This document shows, piece by piece, positions 11,032-20,637 of a DNA stretch of 64,000 nucleotides. The stretch's first letter is position 1; each line of letters begins with the position of its first letter. The DNA is from Enhydrobacter aerosaccus (GTDB lineage Bacteria > Pseudomonadota > Alphaproteobacteria > Reyranellales > Reyranellaceae), in contig CAIKZO010000028.1 in the NCBI GenBank assembly GCA_903832005.1, forward strand, positions 124,001-188,000. The letters are read 5' to 3'. The notes under the pieces were generated by a model. It ran no database searches, was not told the origin of the DNA, and saw only the letters and a program-made list of their open reading frames with translations. Position numbers and translations under genes: made by a program.

Positions 11032-11877
11032 ATGGCTCGCAAACGCACGGCGGCTCCCAAACGCGCGCCCTCCTCGCACAAATCGCTGCGGCCGACCTGG
11101 GAAGGTCATCTCCGGCTCTCGCTCGTGACCTGCCCGGTTGCGCTCTACACGGCGACGGAGCGCACGTCCGAGATCCATTTCAACATGATCAATCCCAAGA
11201 CCAACAACCGCATCCGCATGCAGACCGTCGATGCCGGCACCGGCAAGCCGGTCGACCGGGCCGACCTGGTGCGCGGCTTCGAGGTCTCCAAGAACAAGTA
11301 CATCCTGCTCGAGAAAGAAGAGCTCGACGCGGTAAAGCTCGAATCGACACGCATTATCGACATCGAGGAGTTCGTCGATGCCGACACGATCGACCGCATC
11401 TACTGGGACGAGCCCTATTACCTGGCACCCGCCGGCAAGACCGGCATCGAGGCCTTCTCCGTGATCCAGGCGGCGATGGGCAAGCAGAAGAAGGTGGCGT
11501 TGGGCAGGGTCGTACTGCACACGCGCGAGCGGGTCTGCGCGCTGGAGCCGCGCGACACCGGCATTCTTCTCACGACCTTGCGCACCCATGACGAGATCCG
11601 CGATGCCAGCGAGATCTTCGACAAGAGCCTGCCCAAGCCGGAGCGCGGCATGCTCGAGATCGCCGAGAAGATCATCGAGCAGCAGGCCGCCGAGTTCGAT
11701 CCCACCGAATTCAAGGACCGCTACGAGGACGCGCTGCGCGAGCTGATCGCGCGCAAGAAGAAGGGTAAGATCGTTGCCACCGAGGCCGAGCCCGACGAGG
11801 ACGACGGCAAGGTCGTCGACCTGATGGACGCGCTGAAGAAGAGCCTGAAGGGCGGCGGCCGCAAACGGGCGGCCTAG
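11032..11877 (+). CDS. ku: Ku protein, NHEJ end-binding factor
   Basis: Bacterial Ku forms a homodimeric ring that threads onto broken DNA ends and recruits LigD. The protein has 281 residues, usual for the family. The core begins RPTWEGHLRLSLVTCPVALYTAT and contains the conserved VDRADLVRGFEVSKNKYILLEKEELD and the ring-bridge region with YYLAP and LHTRERVCALEPRDTG. The C-terminal tail is acidic and then basic (KGGGRKRAA), a common DNA-contact extension. The N-terminal Lys/Arg-rich stretch before residue 20 is also typical of alphaproteobacterial Ku. TAGAGG lies just before the ATG. It is the last gene of the katE-ligD-ku run. Confidence 0.97.
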   Translation: MARKRTAAPKRAPSSHKSLRPTWEGHLRLSLVTCPVALYTATERTSEIHFNMINPKTNNRIRMQTVDAGTGKPVDRADLVRGFEVSKNKYILLEKEELDAVKLESTRIIDIEEFVDADTIDRIYWDEPYYLAPAGKTGIEAFSVIQAAMGKQKKVALGRVVLHTRERVCALEPRDTGILLTTLRTHDEIRDASEIFDKSLPKPERGMLEIAEKIIEQQAAEFDPTEFKDRYEDALRELIARKKKGKIVATEAEPDEDDGKVVDLMDALKKSLKGGGRKRAA

Positions 11878-11884
11878 GCGCGCC

Positions 11885-12358
11885 TCAGCTCGGGAGCTGT
11901 CCGGCCAGCTCCTCCAGCTGGGTAAGGCAGGTGCCCCAGCCCTGGAAGAAGCCCATCTCCTCGTGCTTCAGCCGATCCTCTGGGCTCTTGTGGCGGACCA
12001 GCGCGCGGTAGCGCGTGCCGCCCGCGACGGCTTCCATCATGATGTCCGCGGTCATGAAGCCGTCGGCATTGGGCCGGAACGACGGGCCGAGCGCGTCGGT
12101 CCAGACCAGACGGCGTTGCGGATCGACGAGCAGGACGCACCCCGGCTTTTCGGGAAAGGCTTCGCCGGTCGGTGAGCACATCACGAGATTGAACGCGCCG
12201 CCGGGCACCAGCTCGATCGATGCTTTGACCACGCCGTAGGGCTTGGGCGCGAACCACTGCTTCATCAGCTCCGGCTCCGTCCACGCGCGCCACAGCTGGG
12301 CTGGGCTCGCCTTCACGACGCGTTCGAGGAGAAGGTCGAGGTCCTTATTTACGTCCAT
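11885..12358 (-). CDS. SRPBCC (AHSA1/Aha1-like) domain protein
   Basis: This 157-residue protein of the START/Bet v1-like fold shows the family opening [32 protein letters not shown], then [16 protein letters not shown], and the closing amphipathic helix [19 protein letters not shown]. Members bind hydrophobic ligands or act as small enzymes of unknown substrate. The start lies 14 nt inside the end of the upstream arsR-type gene, so the two form one operon. Pairing of an ArsR repressor with an AHSA1 protein is a common bacterial arrangement and suggests that the repressor senses conditions under which this protein is needed. The function is not known. Confidence 0.85.
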   Translation of the reverse strand: MDVNKDLDLLLERVVKASPAQLWRAWTEPELMKQWFAPKPYGVVKASIELVPGGAFNLVMCSPTGEAFPEKPGCVLLVDPQRRLVWTDALGPSFRPNADGFMTADIMMEAVAGGTRYRALVRHKSPEDRLKHEEMGFFQGWGTCLTQLEELAGQLPS

Positions 12359-12686
12359 TTGAATGCTCCTCTGCGGCCAAGGCTTCGACGAAACTGTCCA
12401 GCTGGTTCAGGCGGGCCTCCCAGACGCGGCGCTCGCGGGCGAGCCAGGTCTGAGCGGCGGTGAGGGCCTTGGGGCGCAGCTGGCACATGCGCACCCTCCC
12501 CACCTTGCGGGAGGCGACCATCTTGCTCTCCTCGAGCACGCGCATGTGCTTCATGAAGCTGGGCAACGCCATGTGATGGCGCCGGGCGAGGTCGCCGATG
12601 CTGGCCGGTCCATTGGCCAACTGCGCGATCACCGCGCGGCGCGTGCCGTCCGACAGGGAATGAAAGACGCGATCAAGGTGAGCCAT
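12345..12686 (-). CDS. ArsR/SmtB-family winged-helix repressor
   Basis: This 113-residue regulator begins [52 protein letters not shown], the helix-turn-helix of the ArsR superfamily with the recognition helix around [10 protein letters not shown]. The metal-binding ELCVCDL motif of true metal sensors is absent, so it probably does not sense metal. It is followed by an overlapping SRPBCC gene. An imperfect palindrome covers its own start codon and a second copy lies about 47 bp upstream, which suggests autorepression. It is divergent from the peptide transporter operon, which could share the control region. Confidence 0.88.
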   Translation of the reverse strand: MAHLDRVFHSLSDGTRRAVIAQLANGPASIGDLARRHHMALPSFMKHMRVLEESKMVASRKVGRVRMCQLRPKALTAAQTWLARERRVWEARLNQLDSFVEALAAEEHSNGRK

Positions 12687-12696
12687 ATGGCTAAGT
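12679..12696 (-). promoter_or_regulatory. Putative ArsR operator copy 1, covering the arsR start codon
   Basis: The minus strand reads ACTTAGCCATATGGCTCA, containing the perfect 12-bp palindrome AGCCATATGGCT. The arsR ATG lies within it. A related 18-mer at 12726-12743 matches at 14 positions. A repressor dimer here would block the promoter or translation start. The assignment is inference from symmetry and repetition. Confidence 0.5.
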
Positions 12697-12725
12697 AATT
12701 GGCGGCCGCCTCGACGTCAAGACAC

Positions 12726-12743
12726 TAATCCATTCGGCTAAGT
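12726..12743 (-). promoter_or_regulatory. Putative ArsR operator copy 2
   Basis: The minus strand reads ACTTAGCCGAATGGATTA, a degenerate copy of the palindrome at 12679-12696, 47 bp away (between four and five helical turns). It lies in the 245-nt divergent region between arsR and the peptide transporter operon. Outside these two sites I see nothing specific in that region. Confidence 0.45.
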
Positions 12744-12931
12744 GTTCTCCGCTCCCCGCAGCGCGAGGCTCGGAGGTCGTGGCTGCCCGCGACGTTGTGA
12801 CAGACCCCCTGACATTGTCTCGCTTCCCACCGGCTTTGCGCATAGGCTGAATCCAACACGCCCAAACATAAGGGCGGTTGCCGGTCGTGATCAGTGCGAC
12901 CGGAATGGGACAGGAAGCGCTGCGAGGGCCT

Positions 12932-13930
12932 ATGCCGGCACTCCTCGACGTCAGGGATTTGCACACCGAGTTCAGGACCGGTGCCGGGATCGTGCGCGCC
13001 GTCGATGGCGTGTCCTACACGGTCGACGCCGGCGAGACCGTCGCGATCGTGGGCGAGAGCGGCTCGGGCAAGTCGGTCGGCGCCATGTCGATCCTGCGCC
13101 TCATTCCCGATCCGCCGGGCCGCATCACCAAGGGCGAGGTTTTGTTCGGTGGCCGCGATCTTCTGCGCCTGTCGCCGCAGGAAATGCGCGCGGTGCGCGG
13201 CGGCGAAATCGGCATGGTCTTCCAGGAGCCGATGACCTCGCTCAATCCGGTGCTGACCATCGGCCGCCAGATCACCGAGACCCTGGAGCAGCACCGCGGC
13301 GCCGACCGGGCCGCGGCGGAACGGCGTGCGGTCGAACTGCTGGGGCTGGTTGGCATTTCCGATCCGGAACGGCGCCTCAAGCAGTATCCGCATCAACTGT
13401 CCGGCGGCATGCGCCAGCGGGTCATGATCGCGGTGGCGCTGACTTGCGAGCCGCGCCTGATCATCGCCGATGAGCCGACCACCGCGCTCGACGTCACCAT
13501 CCAGGCCCAGATCCTCGAGCTGATGGCCAATCTCACGCGCCGGCTGAACGTCGCGCTGATCATCATCACGCACAATCTCGGCGTCGTCGCGCGCTATGCC
13601 CAGCGGGTGAACGTGATGTACGCCGGCCGTCTGGTCGAAAGCGGGCCGGCGGCGGAGGTCTATCACGACCCGCGCCACCCCTACACGATGGCGCTGCTGC
13701 GCTCGGTGCCGCGCCTCGACAAGCCACGCCAGGCGCGGCTGGATCCGGTCGAGGGCCAGCCGCCCGACCTCACGCGCCTCGATGGCGGCTGCGCCTTCCG
13801 TCCGCGCTGCCGATTCGCGGTCGAGGCTTGTGCGGCGGCGCGGCCCGCGCTCGAAGCCGCCGGCGCCGCGGGCCACCTGTCGGCGTGCTTCCGGCGCGAC
13901 GAGATCGCAACTGCTGCGGTTGCTGCATGA
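12932..13930 (+). CDS. Peptide/nickel-type ABC transporter ATPase, DppD/OppD-like
   Basis: This 332-residue ATP-binding protein is one of the two motor subunits of a peptide-class ABC importer. Walker A is [12 protein letters not shown], the Q-loop is [15 protein letters not shown], the signature is [12 protein letters not shown] and Walker B is [12 protein letters not shown]. The C-terminal oligopeptide-transporter domain has [14 protein letters not shown], the cysteine motif that in related proteins binds a [4Fe-4S] cluster. The ATG at 12932 follows GAGGG; in-frame alternatives at 12905 (ATG) and 12878 (TTG) would add 9 or 18 non-conserved residues. It is the first gene of a five-gene transporter operon and overlaps the next by 4 nt. 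Confidence 0.92.
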   Translation: MPALLDVRDLHTEFRTGAGIVRAVDGVSYTVDAGETVAIVGESGSGKSVGAMSILRLIPDPPGRITKGEVLFGGRDLLRLSPQEMRAVRGGEIGMVFQEPMTSLNPVLTIGRQITETLEQHRGADRAAAERRAVELLGLVGISDPERRLKQYPHQLSGGMRQRVMIAVALTCEPRLIIADEPTTALDVTIQAQILELMANLTRRLNVALIIITHNLGVVARYAQRVNVMYAGRLVESGPAAEVYHDPRHPYTMALLRSVPRLDKPRQARLDPVEGQPPDLTRLDGGCAFRPRCRFAVEACAAARPALEAAGAAGHLSACFRRDEIATAAVAA

Positions 13931-14913
13931 TCGACGCGCGCCCCCTGCTCGAGGTCAAGGGACTGCGCATGCACTTCCCGATCTCCGAGGGAATCATGCT
14001 GCGCCGCCAGATCGGCGAGGTGAAGGCAATCGATGGCGTCGACTTCAGCCTGAAGCGCGGCGAGACCTTGGGCCTCGTCGGCGAGAGCGGCTGCGGCAAG
14101 ACCACGACCGGGCGCTGCATCCTGCAGCTCGAGAAGCCGACCGCGGGCGAGATCCTGTACGACGGCGTCGACATCAACAGCCTGTCGCCGGGCGACCGAC
14201 GTGCGCTGCGCCGGCGCATCCAGGTGATCTTCCAGGACCCCTACAGCTCGCTCAATCCGCGCATGAAGGTGGGCGATATCATCGGCGAGCCGATCCACGT
14301 CCACGGGCTGGTGCCCGATGCCGCCAAGCGTGTCGCGCGGGTGCGCGAGCTGCTGTCGATCTGCGGCCTCGATCCCGGCTTCGCCGATCGCTATCCGCAC
14401 GAGATGTCGGGCGGCCAGCGCCAGCGGGTCGGCATCGCGCGGGCGCTGGCGCTCGAGCCGGAGTTCATCGTCTGCGACGAGGCGGTGTCGGCGCTCGACG
14501 TGTCGATCCAGGCGCAGGTCATCAACCTGCTGGAAGACCTGCGCGAGCGCTTTGGCCTCACTTATTTGTTCATTGCGCACGACCTGTCGGTGGTGCGCCA
14601 TCTGTGCCAGCGGGTCGCGGTGATGTACCTCGGCCGCATCGTCGAGCTCGCGTCCTGCGACGAGCTGTTCGACAACCCGCTCCATCCCTACACGCGCGCG
14701 CTGCTCGCGGCGGTGCCGGTGCCCGATCCGACGATCGAGGCCGGCCGCGCCTTCCAGCCGGTGCGCGGCGAAGTGCCGAGCCCGATCAACCCGCCCGGCG
14801 GCTGCGTGTTCCATCCGCGCTGCCCGGTCGCGGTCGACGGCTGCCGGCGCACGCGGCCCGAGCTGCGCGAGCTGCGGCCCGGTCATTGGGTGGCGTGCAG
14901 CGAAGTGAGTTGA
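13927..14913 (+). CDS. Peptide-type ABC transporter ATPase, DppF/OppF-like
   Basis: This is the second motor subunit, 328 residues, pairing with the preceding DppD-like protein. Walker A is [13 protein letters not shown], the Q-loop [12 protein letters not shown], the signature [15 protein letters not shown], Walker [13 protein letters not shown] and the H-loop IAHDLSVV. The C-terminal domain again carries the cysteine motif [14 protein letters not shown]. The N-terminal insertion [16 protein letters not shown] is typical of OppF-type subunits. The start overlaps the previous stop (ATGA). Both ATPase genes precede the binding protein and permease genes, the reverse of the classical dppABCDF order. 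Confidence 0.92.
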   Translation: MIDARPLLEVKGLRMHFPISEGIMLRRQIGEVKAIDGVDFSLKRGETLGLVGESGCGKTTTGRCILQLEKPTAGEILYDGVDINSLSPGDRRALRRRIQVIFQDPYSSLNPRMKVGDIIGEPIHVHGLVPDAAKRVARVRELLSICGLDPGFADRYPHEMSGGQRQRVGIARALALEPEFIVCDEAVSALDVSIQAQVINLLEDLRERFGLTYLFIAHDLSVVRHLCQRVAVMYLGRIVELASCDELFDNPLHPYTRALLAAVPVPDPTIEAGRAFQPVRGEVPSPINPPGGCVFHPRCPVAVDGCRRTRPELRELRPGHWVACSEVS

Positions 14914-14941
14914 GCGAAAAAGAAACAATAGGGAGGCTAAC

Positions 14942-16540
14942 GTGAAGATCCGAAACGGATGGCGAGCAACTCTGGTCATTGCCCTGTTGGCGACGACGCC
15001 CGCCCTGGCGCAGACGCCGAAGAAGGGCGGCACCTTCACCTACATGATCCCGGCCGATGCGCCGCCCAGCCTCGACGGGCACAAGGAAAACACCTTCGCC
15101 ACCCTGCAGGCCACCGCGCCGTTCTACAGCACCTTGATCGCCGTCAATCCGGACAATCCATCGTCGACAACCGACTTCGTCTGCGACCTCTGCACCGAGA
15201 TGCCGAAGCCGACCGACGACGGCAAGACCTACACCTTCAAGATCCGCAAGGACGTGAAGTTCCATGACGGCACGCCGCTCTCTGCCGCCGACGTGGCGCT
15301 CAGCTGGCAGTACATCGTGCATCCGCCCAAGGGCGTGTCGAGCGCGCGTGAGAGCTACATGGTGATGGTCGACACGGTCGAGAACCCCGACCCCGAGACC
15401 GTCGTGTTCAAGCTGAAGTTCGCCACCAGCGCCTTCCTGCCGGCGCTCGCCGATCCCTATGCCTACATCTACAAGAAGGAGACGCTGGAGAAGGACCCGA
15501 GCTGGTTCGAGAAGAACGTGATGGGCTCGGGCCCGTTCAAGTTCTCCGCCTACGAGATCGGCCAGTCGATCAAGGGCACGCGTAATCCCGACTACTATCA
15601 CGCGGGCCAGCCCTATCTCGACGGCTTCGTCGCCATCTTCGCAGCCAAGCAGTCGGTGCGTGTCGATGCCATCCGCGCCGACCGCGCCGTCACCGAGTTC
15701 CGCGGCATGCCGCCGTCGGCGCGCGACGAGCTGGTCAAGGAACTGGGCGACAAGGTCACGGTGCAGACCAGCGACTGGAACTGCGTCAACCTGCTGACGC
15801 CCAACCAGAAGAAGAAGCCGTTCGACGACGTGAAGGTCCGCCGCGCGCTGGCGCTGGCGATCGATCAATGGAAAGGCGCGCCGGCGCTGTCCAAGATCGC
15901 CACCGTCCACACCGTGGGCGGGCTGGTTTTCCCGGGCTCGCCGCTGGCGGCGACCAAGGACGAGCTGATCAAGATGTCGGCCTTCAGCACCGACATGGAC
16001 AAGGCGCGGGCCGAGGCGAAGAAGCTGCTCAAGGAGGCCGGCGCCGAGAACCTGAAGTTCGAGCTGATGAACCGCAACGTCGACCAGCCATACAAGTTCA
16101 TCGCCACCTGGGCGATCGACGAATGGAGCAAGATCGGCGTGAAGGCGACGCAGAAGGTGCTGCCGACCGGCCCGTTTTACGAGGCGCTGCGGTCGGGCAG
16201 CTTCGAGGTCGCCGTCGAGTTCAACTGCCAGAACCTGGTCAACCCGCTGCTCGACGTCGCCAAGGTGCTGCCGCGCTCGGTCTATCCCGAGAACTACGGC
16301 GGCTACGAGGACCCCAAGCTGATCGAGCTCTACAACACGATGCTGACGGAGACCGATGCCACCAAGCAGCGCGAGAAGATGCGCGCTTTCGAGACCTATG
16401 CGCTCGACACACAAGTCGACACGATCATGACGCCGTGGTGGGAGCGCATCATCGTGGCGCGCTCCTACATGAAGGGCTGGAAGATCAGCCCCAGCCATTA
16501 CATCAACCTCAACCTTGCGAACATCTGGCTCGACAAGTAG
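14942..16540 (+). CDS. Peptide-type ABC transporter substrate-binding protein (SBP_bac_5)
   Basis: This 532-residue periplasmic solute receptor of the dipeptide/oligopeptide/nickel class has a signal peptide at residues 1-24 ending ATTPALAQ, followed by TPKKGGTFTYM, the family's usual mature N-terminus. The family signature is seen in YTFKIRKDVKFHDGTPLSAADVALSW. It begins with GTG at 14942 after a GGAGG six bases upstream. The 28-nt gap before it is A-rich. The ligand is not evident: relatives bind peptides, opines, sugars or metal chelates. It is expected to deliver substrate to the two permeases encoded immediately downstream. Confidence 0.92.
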   Translation: MKIRNGWRATLVIALLATTPALAQTPKKGGTFTYMIPADAPPSLDGHKENTFATLQATAPFYSTLIAVNPDNPSSTTDFVCDLCTEMPKPTDDGKTYTFKIRKDVKFHDGTPLSAADVALSWQYIVHPPKGVSSARESYMVMVDTVENPDPETVVFKLKFATSAFLPALADPYAYIYKKETLEKDPSWFEKNVMGSGPFKFSAYEIGQSIKGTRNPDYYHAGQPYLDGFVAIFAAKQSVRVDAIRADRAVTEFRGMPPSARDELVKELGDKVTVQTSDWNCVNLLTPNQKKKPFDDVKVRRALALAIDQWKGAPALSKIATVHTVGGLVFPGSPLAATKDELIKMSAFSTDMDKARAEAKKLLKEAGAENLKFELMNRNVDQPYKFIATWAIDEWSKIGVKATQKVLPTGPFYEALRSGSFEVAVEFNCQNLVNPLLDVAKVLPRSVYPENYGGYEDPKLIELYNTMLTETDATKQREKMRAFETYALDTQVDTIMTPWWERIIVARSYMKGWKISPSHYINLNLANIWLDK

Positions 16541-16547
16541 AGCCTAG

Positions 16548-17519
16548 ATGTACCGCTACATCCTGAACCGTCTGCTGCTGTCGATCCCGACCCTGATCGG
16601 GGCGGCGGCGCTGGTGTTCATCCTGATGCGACTGATCCCGGGCGACATCTGCATGGTGCGCCTGGGCGGCAGCGGCGGCTCGATCAGCGCCTCGGCGCTG
16701 GCGGTGTGCCACGCCCAGGTCGGTGCCGACCGGTCGATGCCGCTGCAGTTCCTCGACTTCATCGGCGGCTTCGCCACCGGCAACTTCGGCATCTCGATGT
16801 GGTCGGGCAAGCCGGTCGTGCTGGAGATCGCCACGCGCCTGCCGGTGTCGCTGGAGATCGCCATCCTCGCCACCGTGGTGGCGGTGCTGATCGCCATTCC
16901 CCTCGGCACCATCTCGGCGCTGAAGCAGAACAGCTGGCTCGACCACATCGTGCGCACGGTGGCGATCGCCGGCATTGCCACGCCCTCGTTCTGGCTGGGC
17001 ATCCTCTCGATCCTGGTCGTGCTCGACGTGTCGCGCTGGCTGTTCGGGTCGCCGTGGATGCCGTCGATCGACTATGTGCCGTTGTGGGTCGACCCGCTGC
17101 AGAACCTGTCGATCGTGATCCTGCCTGCGCTGACCATCGGCTATCGCTATTCGGCAGTGACCATGCGCATGACCCGCTCGGCCATGCTCGAGGTGCTGCG
17201 CGAGGATTACATCCGTACCGCGCGCGCCAAGGGCCTGCTCGAGCAGCTGGTCGTCAACCGCCACGCGCTGAAGAACGCGATGCTGCCGGTGGTGACCCTG
17301 ATCGGTATCGAGTTCGCCTTCCTGATCGGCGGCCTCGTCGTCACCGAGCAGGTGTTCAACCTGAACGGCATCGGCCGGCTGTTCGTACAGGCCGTGCAGA
17401 ACCAGGATTATACGCTCACCCAAGCGCTGGTCATGCTGACGGTCGCGGTCTTTGTGGTGACCAATCTCGTGGTCGATGTCCTGTACGCGTGGCTCGATCC
17501 GCGCATCCGTTTCGGTTGA
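16548..17519 (+). CDS. Peptide-type ABC transporter permease, DppB-like
   Basis: This 323-residue inner-membrane permease starts MYRYILNRLLLSIPTLIGAAALVFILMRLIPGD, the typical DppB/OppB N-terminal helix. A periplasmic loop of about 70 residues follows, then further transmembrane helices. The cytoplasmic EAA coupling loop is seen as EVLREDYIRTARAKGLLEQLVVNRHALKNA, which contacts the ATPases. It begins 7 nt after the binding protein stop. The first periplasmic loop contains two Cys (GDICMVRLGG and AVCHAQV), which could form a disulfide. Confidence 0.93.
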   Translation: MYRYILNRLLLSIPTLIGAAALVFILMRLIPGDICMVRLGGSGGSISASALAVCHAQVGADRSMPLQFLDFIGGFATGNFGISMWSGKPVVLEIATRLPVSLEIAILATVVAVLIAIPLGTISALKQNSWLDHIVRTVAIAGIATPSFWLGILSILVVLDVSRWLFGSPWMPSIDYVPLWVDPLQNLSIVILPALTIGYRYSAVTMRMTRSAMLEVLREDYIRTARAKGLLEQLVVNRHALKNAMLPVVTLIGIEFAFLIGGLVVTEQVFNLNGIGRLFVQAVQNQDYTLTQALVMLTVAVFVVTNLVVDVLYAWLDPRIRFG

Positions 17520-17532
17520 GGCAAGCACGCTC

Positions 17533-18417
17533 ATGACCGTCGCTGCCGATCATCCCATCACTCTCCGCCGTCGCCGCTGGCTCGACGCCGCGCTGACCTT
17601 CGTTCGACGCCAGCCGCTCGGCACGGTCGGCCTCGTGGTGGTGATCGTGGCCGCGCTCGCGGGCCTCTCGGCCGAGTGGATCGCGCCCTATAATCCCACG
17701 TCCAACGACTTCGCCGTCATGACCGAGCCGCCCAGCGCCGCGCATTGGCTGGGCACCGATCAGTTCGGCCGGGACCTGCTGTCGCGAATCATCTATGGCG
17801 CCCGCACCGCGCTGATCATCGGCTTCGTGTCGGCCTTTGTCGGCGGCTTCGCGGGCCTCGTGCTGGGCGTGGGCAGCGCCTACTTCGGCGGCCTGATCGA
17901 CCTCGCCCTGCAGCGGGTCATGGACATCCTTATGGCCTTCCCGCTGATCATCATGGCGCTGGCCGTGGTGGCGATCTTCGGCACGGGTGTGCAGAACGTG
18001 ATCATCGCCATCACCGTGCCCCTGATCCCGCGCTGCGCACGCGTGGTGCGGGCGAGCGCGTTGTCGATCCGCGAGGTGCCCTACATCGACGCGGCGCGAA
18101 CCTGCGGCTTCGGCCATGTCCGCATCATCCTGCGCCACATGGTGCCCAACGTGGTGGCGCCGTTCCTGATCATGCTGACCGCTTTCGTCGGCCAGGCGAT
18201 CCTGGCCGAAGCGTCGCTCTCCTACCTCGGCCTCGGCGTTCAGGAGCCGGTCCCGGCCTGGGGCCTGATGCTGCAGGGCGGCGCCGAGGAATACGCCTCG
18301 ACCGCGCCGTGGATCGCGATCTTCCCCGGCCTCGCCATTGCGCTGACCGTCTTCGGCTTCAGCCTGTTCGGTGACGCGCTGCGCGATGCCATCGATCCCA
18401 AGCTGCGCGAGCGCTGA
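17533..18417 (+). CDS. Peptide-type ABC transporter permease, DppC-like
   Basis: This 294-residue partner permease has an N-terminal cytoplasmic Arg-rich segment, a transmembrane helix (LGTVGLVVVIVAALAGL) and then the DppC/OppC signature HWLGTDQFGRDLLSRIIYGARTALIIGF. The EAA loop is REVPYIDAARTCGFGHVRIILRHMVPN. The ATG at 17533 was chosen over a start at 17476, which would overlap the preceding permease gene and add no conserved sequence. A GAGG lies about 11 nt upstream. It completes the importer: two ATPases, one receptor, two permeases. Confidence 0.92.
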   Translation: MTVAADHPITLRRRRWLDAALTFVRRQPLGTVGLVVVIVAALAGLSAEWIAPYNPTSNDFAVMTEPPSAAHWLGTDQFGRDLLSRIIYGARTALIIGFVSAFVGGFAGLVLGVGSAYFGGLIDLALQRVMDILMAFPLIIMALAVVAIFGTGVQNVIIAITVPLIPRCARVVRASALSIREVPYIDAARTCGFGHVRIILRHMVPNVVAPFLIMLTAFVGQAILAEASLSYLGLGVQEPVPAWGLMLQGGAEEYASTAPWIAIFPGLAIALTVFGFSLFGDALRDAIDPKLRER

Positions 18418-18448
18418 CTCGGGCGTCGTTCGGCGGTAAAAGCGAACG

Positions 18449-19312
18449 ATGGCCAACGTCGACCACGTCAATGTCTTCACCCTGGGCGGCAAGGGTGGCA
18501 ATCCCTGCCCGATCGTCACGGATGCGCGCGGCCTGACGCCTGAGGCAATGAAGGAGATCGCGCGACGCTTCGGCCACGAGTCGGGGTTCGTCCTGCCGCC
18601 GCGCAACAGCGATTACGATTTCACGTTCCGCTACTGGGTTCCAAACCACGAAATGGAAATGTGCGGCCACGCTACCATCGGCGCGCTCTGGTTGTTGGCG
18701 GGCCGGGGCGGACTCTCCGGGCGGGAGTCGCTGCGGATTGAAACCTTGAGTGGTCCGGTGACCGGCTTCGTGCGCTCGGAAGCCGATGGGCCGTCCGTCC
18801 AGATCACGCAGCCGGTCGGCAAGGTCGTCGCTCTCGATGCCGAACAAGAGAAAGACGTTCTTGGCGTCTTGAAGCTCGATCGCAAGGACCTGCTGGAGGT
18901 CCCTCTTCTCAACGCGAGTACCTCGCGGGTGAAGACGCTCATTCCCGTCCGCGATCCCGATCGGCTGAATGCGCTCAAGAGCGACATGGCCGCGGTCGAA
19001 GCCGTCTGCACGCGCATCGGGTCGACCGGCCTCTATCCCTACGCGATCCTGGACCGGCCGGGCCGTGCCTTCGAGGCGCGCCAGTTTCCGCGCTCGTCCG
19101 GGTACCCGGAGGATGCGGCGACCGGCATTGCCGCCACGGCACTGGGCTTCGGTCTGCTGCGCGAAGGGCTGATCGATCCGGACGATCGCGAAGTGCGCAT
19201 CATCCAGGGCCGGGCCATGGGCTCTGCCTCGGAGATCCGCGTGCGCATCGGCTTTGCCGGCACCCAGCCCGTCGGCTGTCTCCTGGGCGGCACGGTCACG
19301 CGGGCGGCGTAG
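18449..19312 (+). CDS. PhzF-family isomerase/epimerase
   Basis: This 287-residue protein has the diaminopimelate-epimerase-like double-hotdog fold of the PhzF family. The catalytic Glu region is seen as FGHESGFVLPP, followed by FRYWVPNHEMEMCGHATIGALWLL, and the second half has GYPEDAATGIAATALGFGLL, with the DxATG-type motif that closes the active site. PhzF itself isomerises a phenazine precursor, but most family members have unknown substrates and no phenazine genes are nearby. It lies 31 nt after the transporter operon and may be co-transcribed. Its last 17 nt overlap the convergent amidohydrolase gene. Confidence 0.85.
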   Translation: MANVDHVNVFTLGGKGGNPCPIVTDARGLTPEAMKEIARRFGHESGFVLPPRNSDYDFTFRYWVPNHEMEMCGHATIGALWLLAGRGGLSGRESLRIETLSGPVTGFVRSEADGPSVQITQPVGKVVALDAEQEKDVLGVLKLDRKDLLEVPLLNASTSRVKTLIPVRDPDRLNALKSDMAAVEAVCTRIGSTGLYPYAILDRPGRAFEARQFPRSSGYPEDAATGIAATALGFGLLREGLIDPDDREVRIIQGRAMGSASEIRVRIGFAGTQPVGCLLGGTVTRAA

Positions 19313-20582
19313 CCTCCACGCGCCGGATGTGGGGCGCCGCGTTGCAGGGCGTGTAGCGAGCACCGCCTTTCATGATGAAGGCGAAGCGGTTCTTGTCCTG
19401 CAGCACGCGCACGTCGCTCAACGGATCGCCGTCGACCAGCAGGAGATCGGCGAGGTAGCCCGGCTTGATCTGACCAAGCTCGTGGCCGCGCTTCATGATC
19501 TCGCCGCCGGTACGCGTGGCGGCCTGCAGCGCCTCGCTGGCGGAGAAGCCGAAGTGGGTCACGAAATGCTCGAGGTCGCGGGCGTTGGTGCCCTGGGGAT
19601 TGGCGGCGAAGCCGTAATCGCCGCCGACCACGATGCGGATGCCGCGCTTCTTCATCTCGGCGTGGGTCCGGCAGGTCGCCTCGTAGAGCGGCTTCAGCCG
19701 CTCGAGAAAAATCCGGCCCTGGGGCGTGTTGTCGCCGCGCAGCTGGGCCATGCGGTTCACCACCAGGCCGATCGCCGGTCCGGTGAAGACGCGGTCCTTC
19801 ACGCCCTCCAGCATGTCGAGCGCTTCGCTATCGGCGAAGTCGCAATGATAGATGATGTCGACGCCGTGCCGCACCGAGCGCTTCACCGATTCGGAGGCGC
19901 GGGCGTGCGCGGCGACGCGGCGGCCGATCCCGTGCACCGCCTCGACGGCGACGGCGATCTCGCCGTCGGTCATGACGGTGGCCTCGTTGGGCGCGGACTC
20001 GGTGCCGGTGTCGCCCGAGATGTTGAGCTTCACGATATCGACGCCCTCGCGCAGGCAGAGCCGCACGGTGCGCAGCATTTCGTCGGCGCCATCGACGGCG
20101 ATGCCGAAGCTTTCCTGATGCAGGTGCAGGCGCCGTCCATCGCCCAATCCGCCAGTTACCGTCAGCTCGGGACTGGCCGCCAGCAGACGCGGCCCGTCGA
20201 TCAGTCCGCTCTCGATGGCGTCGCGCACGGCGACGTCGAGCCGGATCTTGGCCGCGGCCGCGCTGCAGGCGCTGGTGAAGCCCGCCCCCAGCAGTTTGCG
20301 CGCGGCGTCCATGGTGAGCAGCGTGTGCTCTTCCGGCGGCAGTTCGCCCAACTGCGTGCCGCGCGCCACGTCGACGAACGACAGATGCGCATGACCCTCG
20401 ATCATGCCGGGCATCAGGAATTTGTTGCTGGCGTCGATCCGCTCCGCGCCTTCGGCCGCCGTGAGGGTCTCGGCTTGCGGCACGAGGGCGGCGATGCGCT
20501 CGTCCTCGATCAGCACCTTGGCCGCGAACGGCGCTGCACCCGTGCCATCCCACACCCTGGCATTGTCGATCAGCAGCCGCAT
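19296..20582 (-). CDS. Amidohydrolase-family metal-dependent hydrolase
   Basis: This 428-residue protein is of the imidazolonepropionase/prolidase-like branch of the amidohydrolases. The metal-binding HxH is in FLMPGMIEGHAHLSFVD around residue 70, a Lys/His region follows in DIVKLNISGDTG, further His residues occur in VAAHARASESVKRSVRHGVDIIYHCDF, and the last metal Asp is in VVGGDYGF. The closing domain reads LGQIKPGYLADLLLVDGDPLSDVRVL. Such enzymes cleave amide, ester or peptide bonds. The neighbouring peptide-class importer makes a peptidase-like role conceivable, but that is inference. It is convergent with phzF and overlaps it by 17 nt. Confidence 0.85.
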   Translation of the reverse strand: MRLLIDNARVWDGTGAAPFAAKVLIEDERIAALVPQAETLTAAEGAERIDASNKFLMPGMIEGHAHLSFVDVARGTQLGELPPEEHTLLTMDAARKLLGAGFTSACSAAAAKIRLDVAVRDAIESGLIDGPRLLAASPELTVTGGLGDGRRLHLHQESFGIAVDGADEMLRTVRLCLREGVDIVKLNISGDTGTESAPNEATVMTDGEIAVAVEAVHGIGRRVAAHARASESVKRSVRHGVDIIYHCDFADSEALDMLEGVKDRVFTGPAIGLVVNRMAQLRGDNTPQGRIFLERLKPLYEATCRTHAEMKKRGIRIVVGGDYGFAANPQGTNARDLEHFVTHFGFSASEALQAATRTGGEIMKRGHELGQIKPGYLADLLLVDGDPLSDVRVLQDKNRFAFIMKGGARYTPCNAAPHIRRVEATPPA

Positions 20583-20637
20583 GGCGTTCTCCCTATGGCC
20601 GTCGATTATTTTGAATTCATCCTATCATCCGCGAACT

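Noticed and set aside
14786-16498. A long open frame antisense to the peptide-binding protein gene
   Set aside because: Its composition is Arg/Leu/Gly-rich without motifs. It is a by-product of GC-rich third positions.
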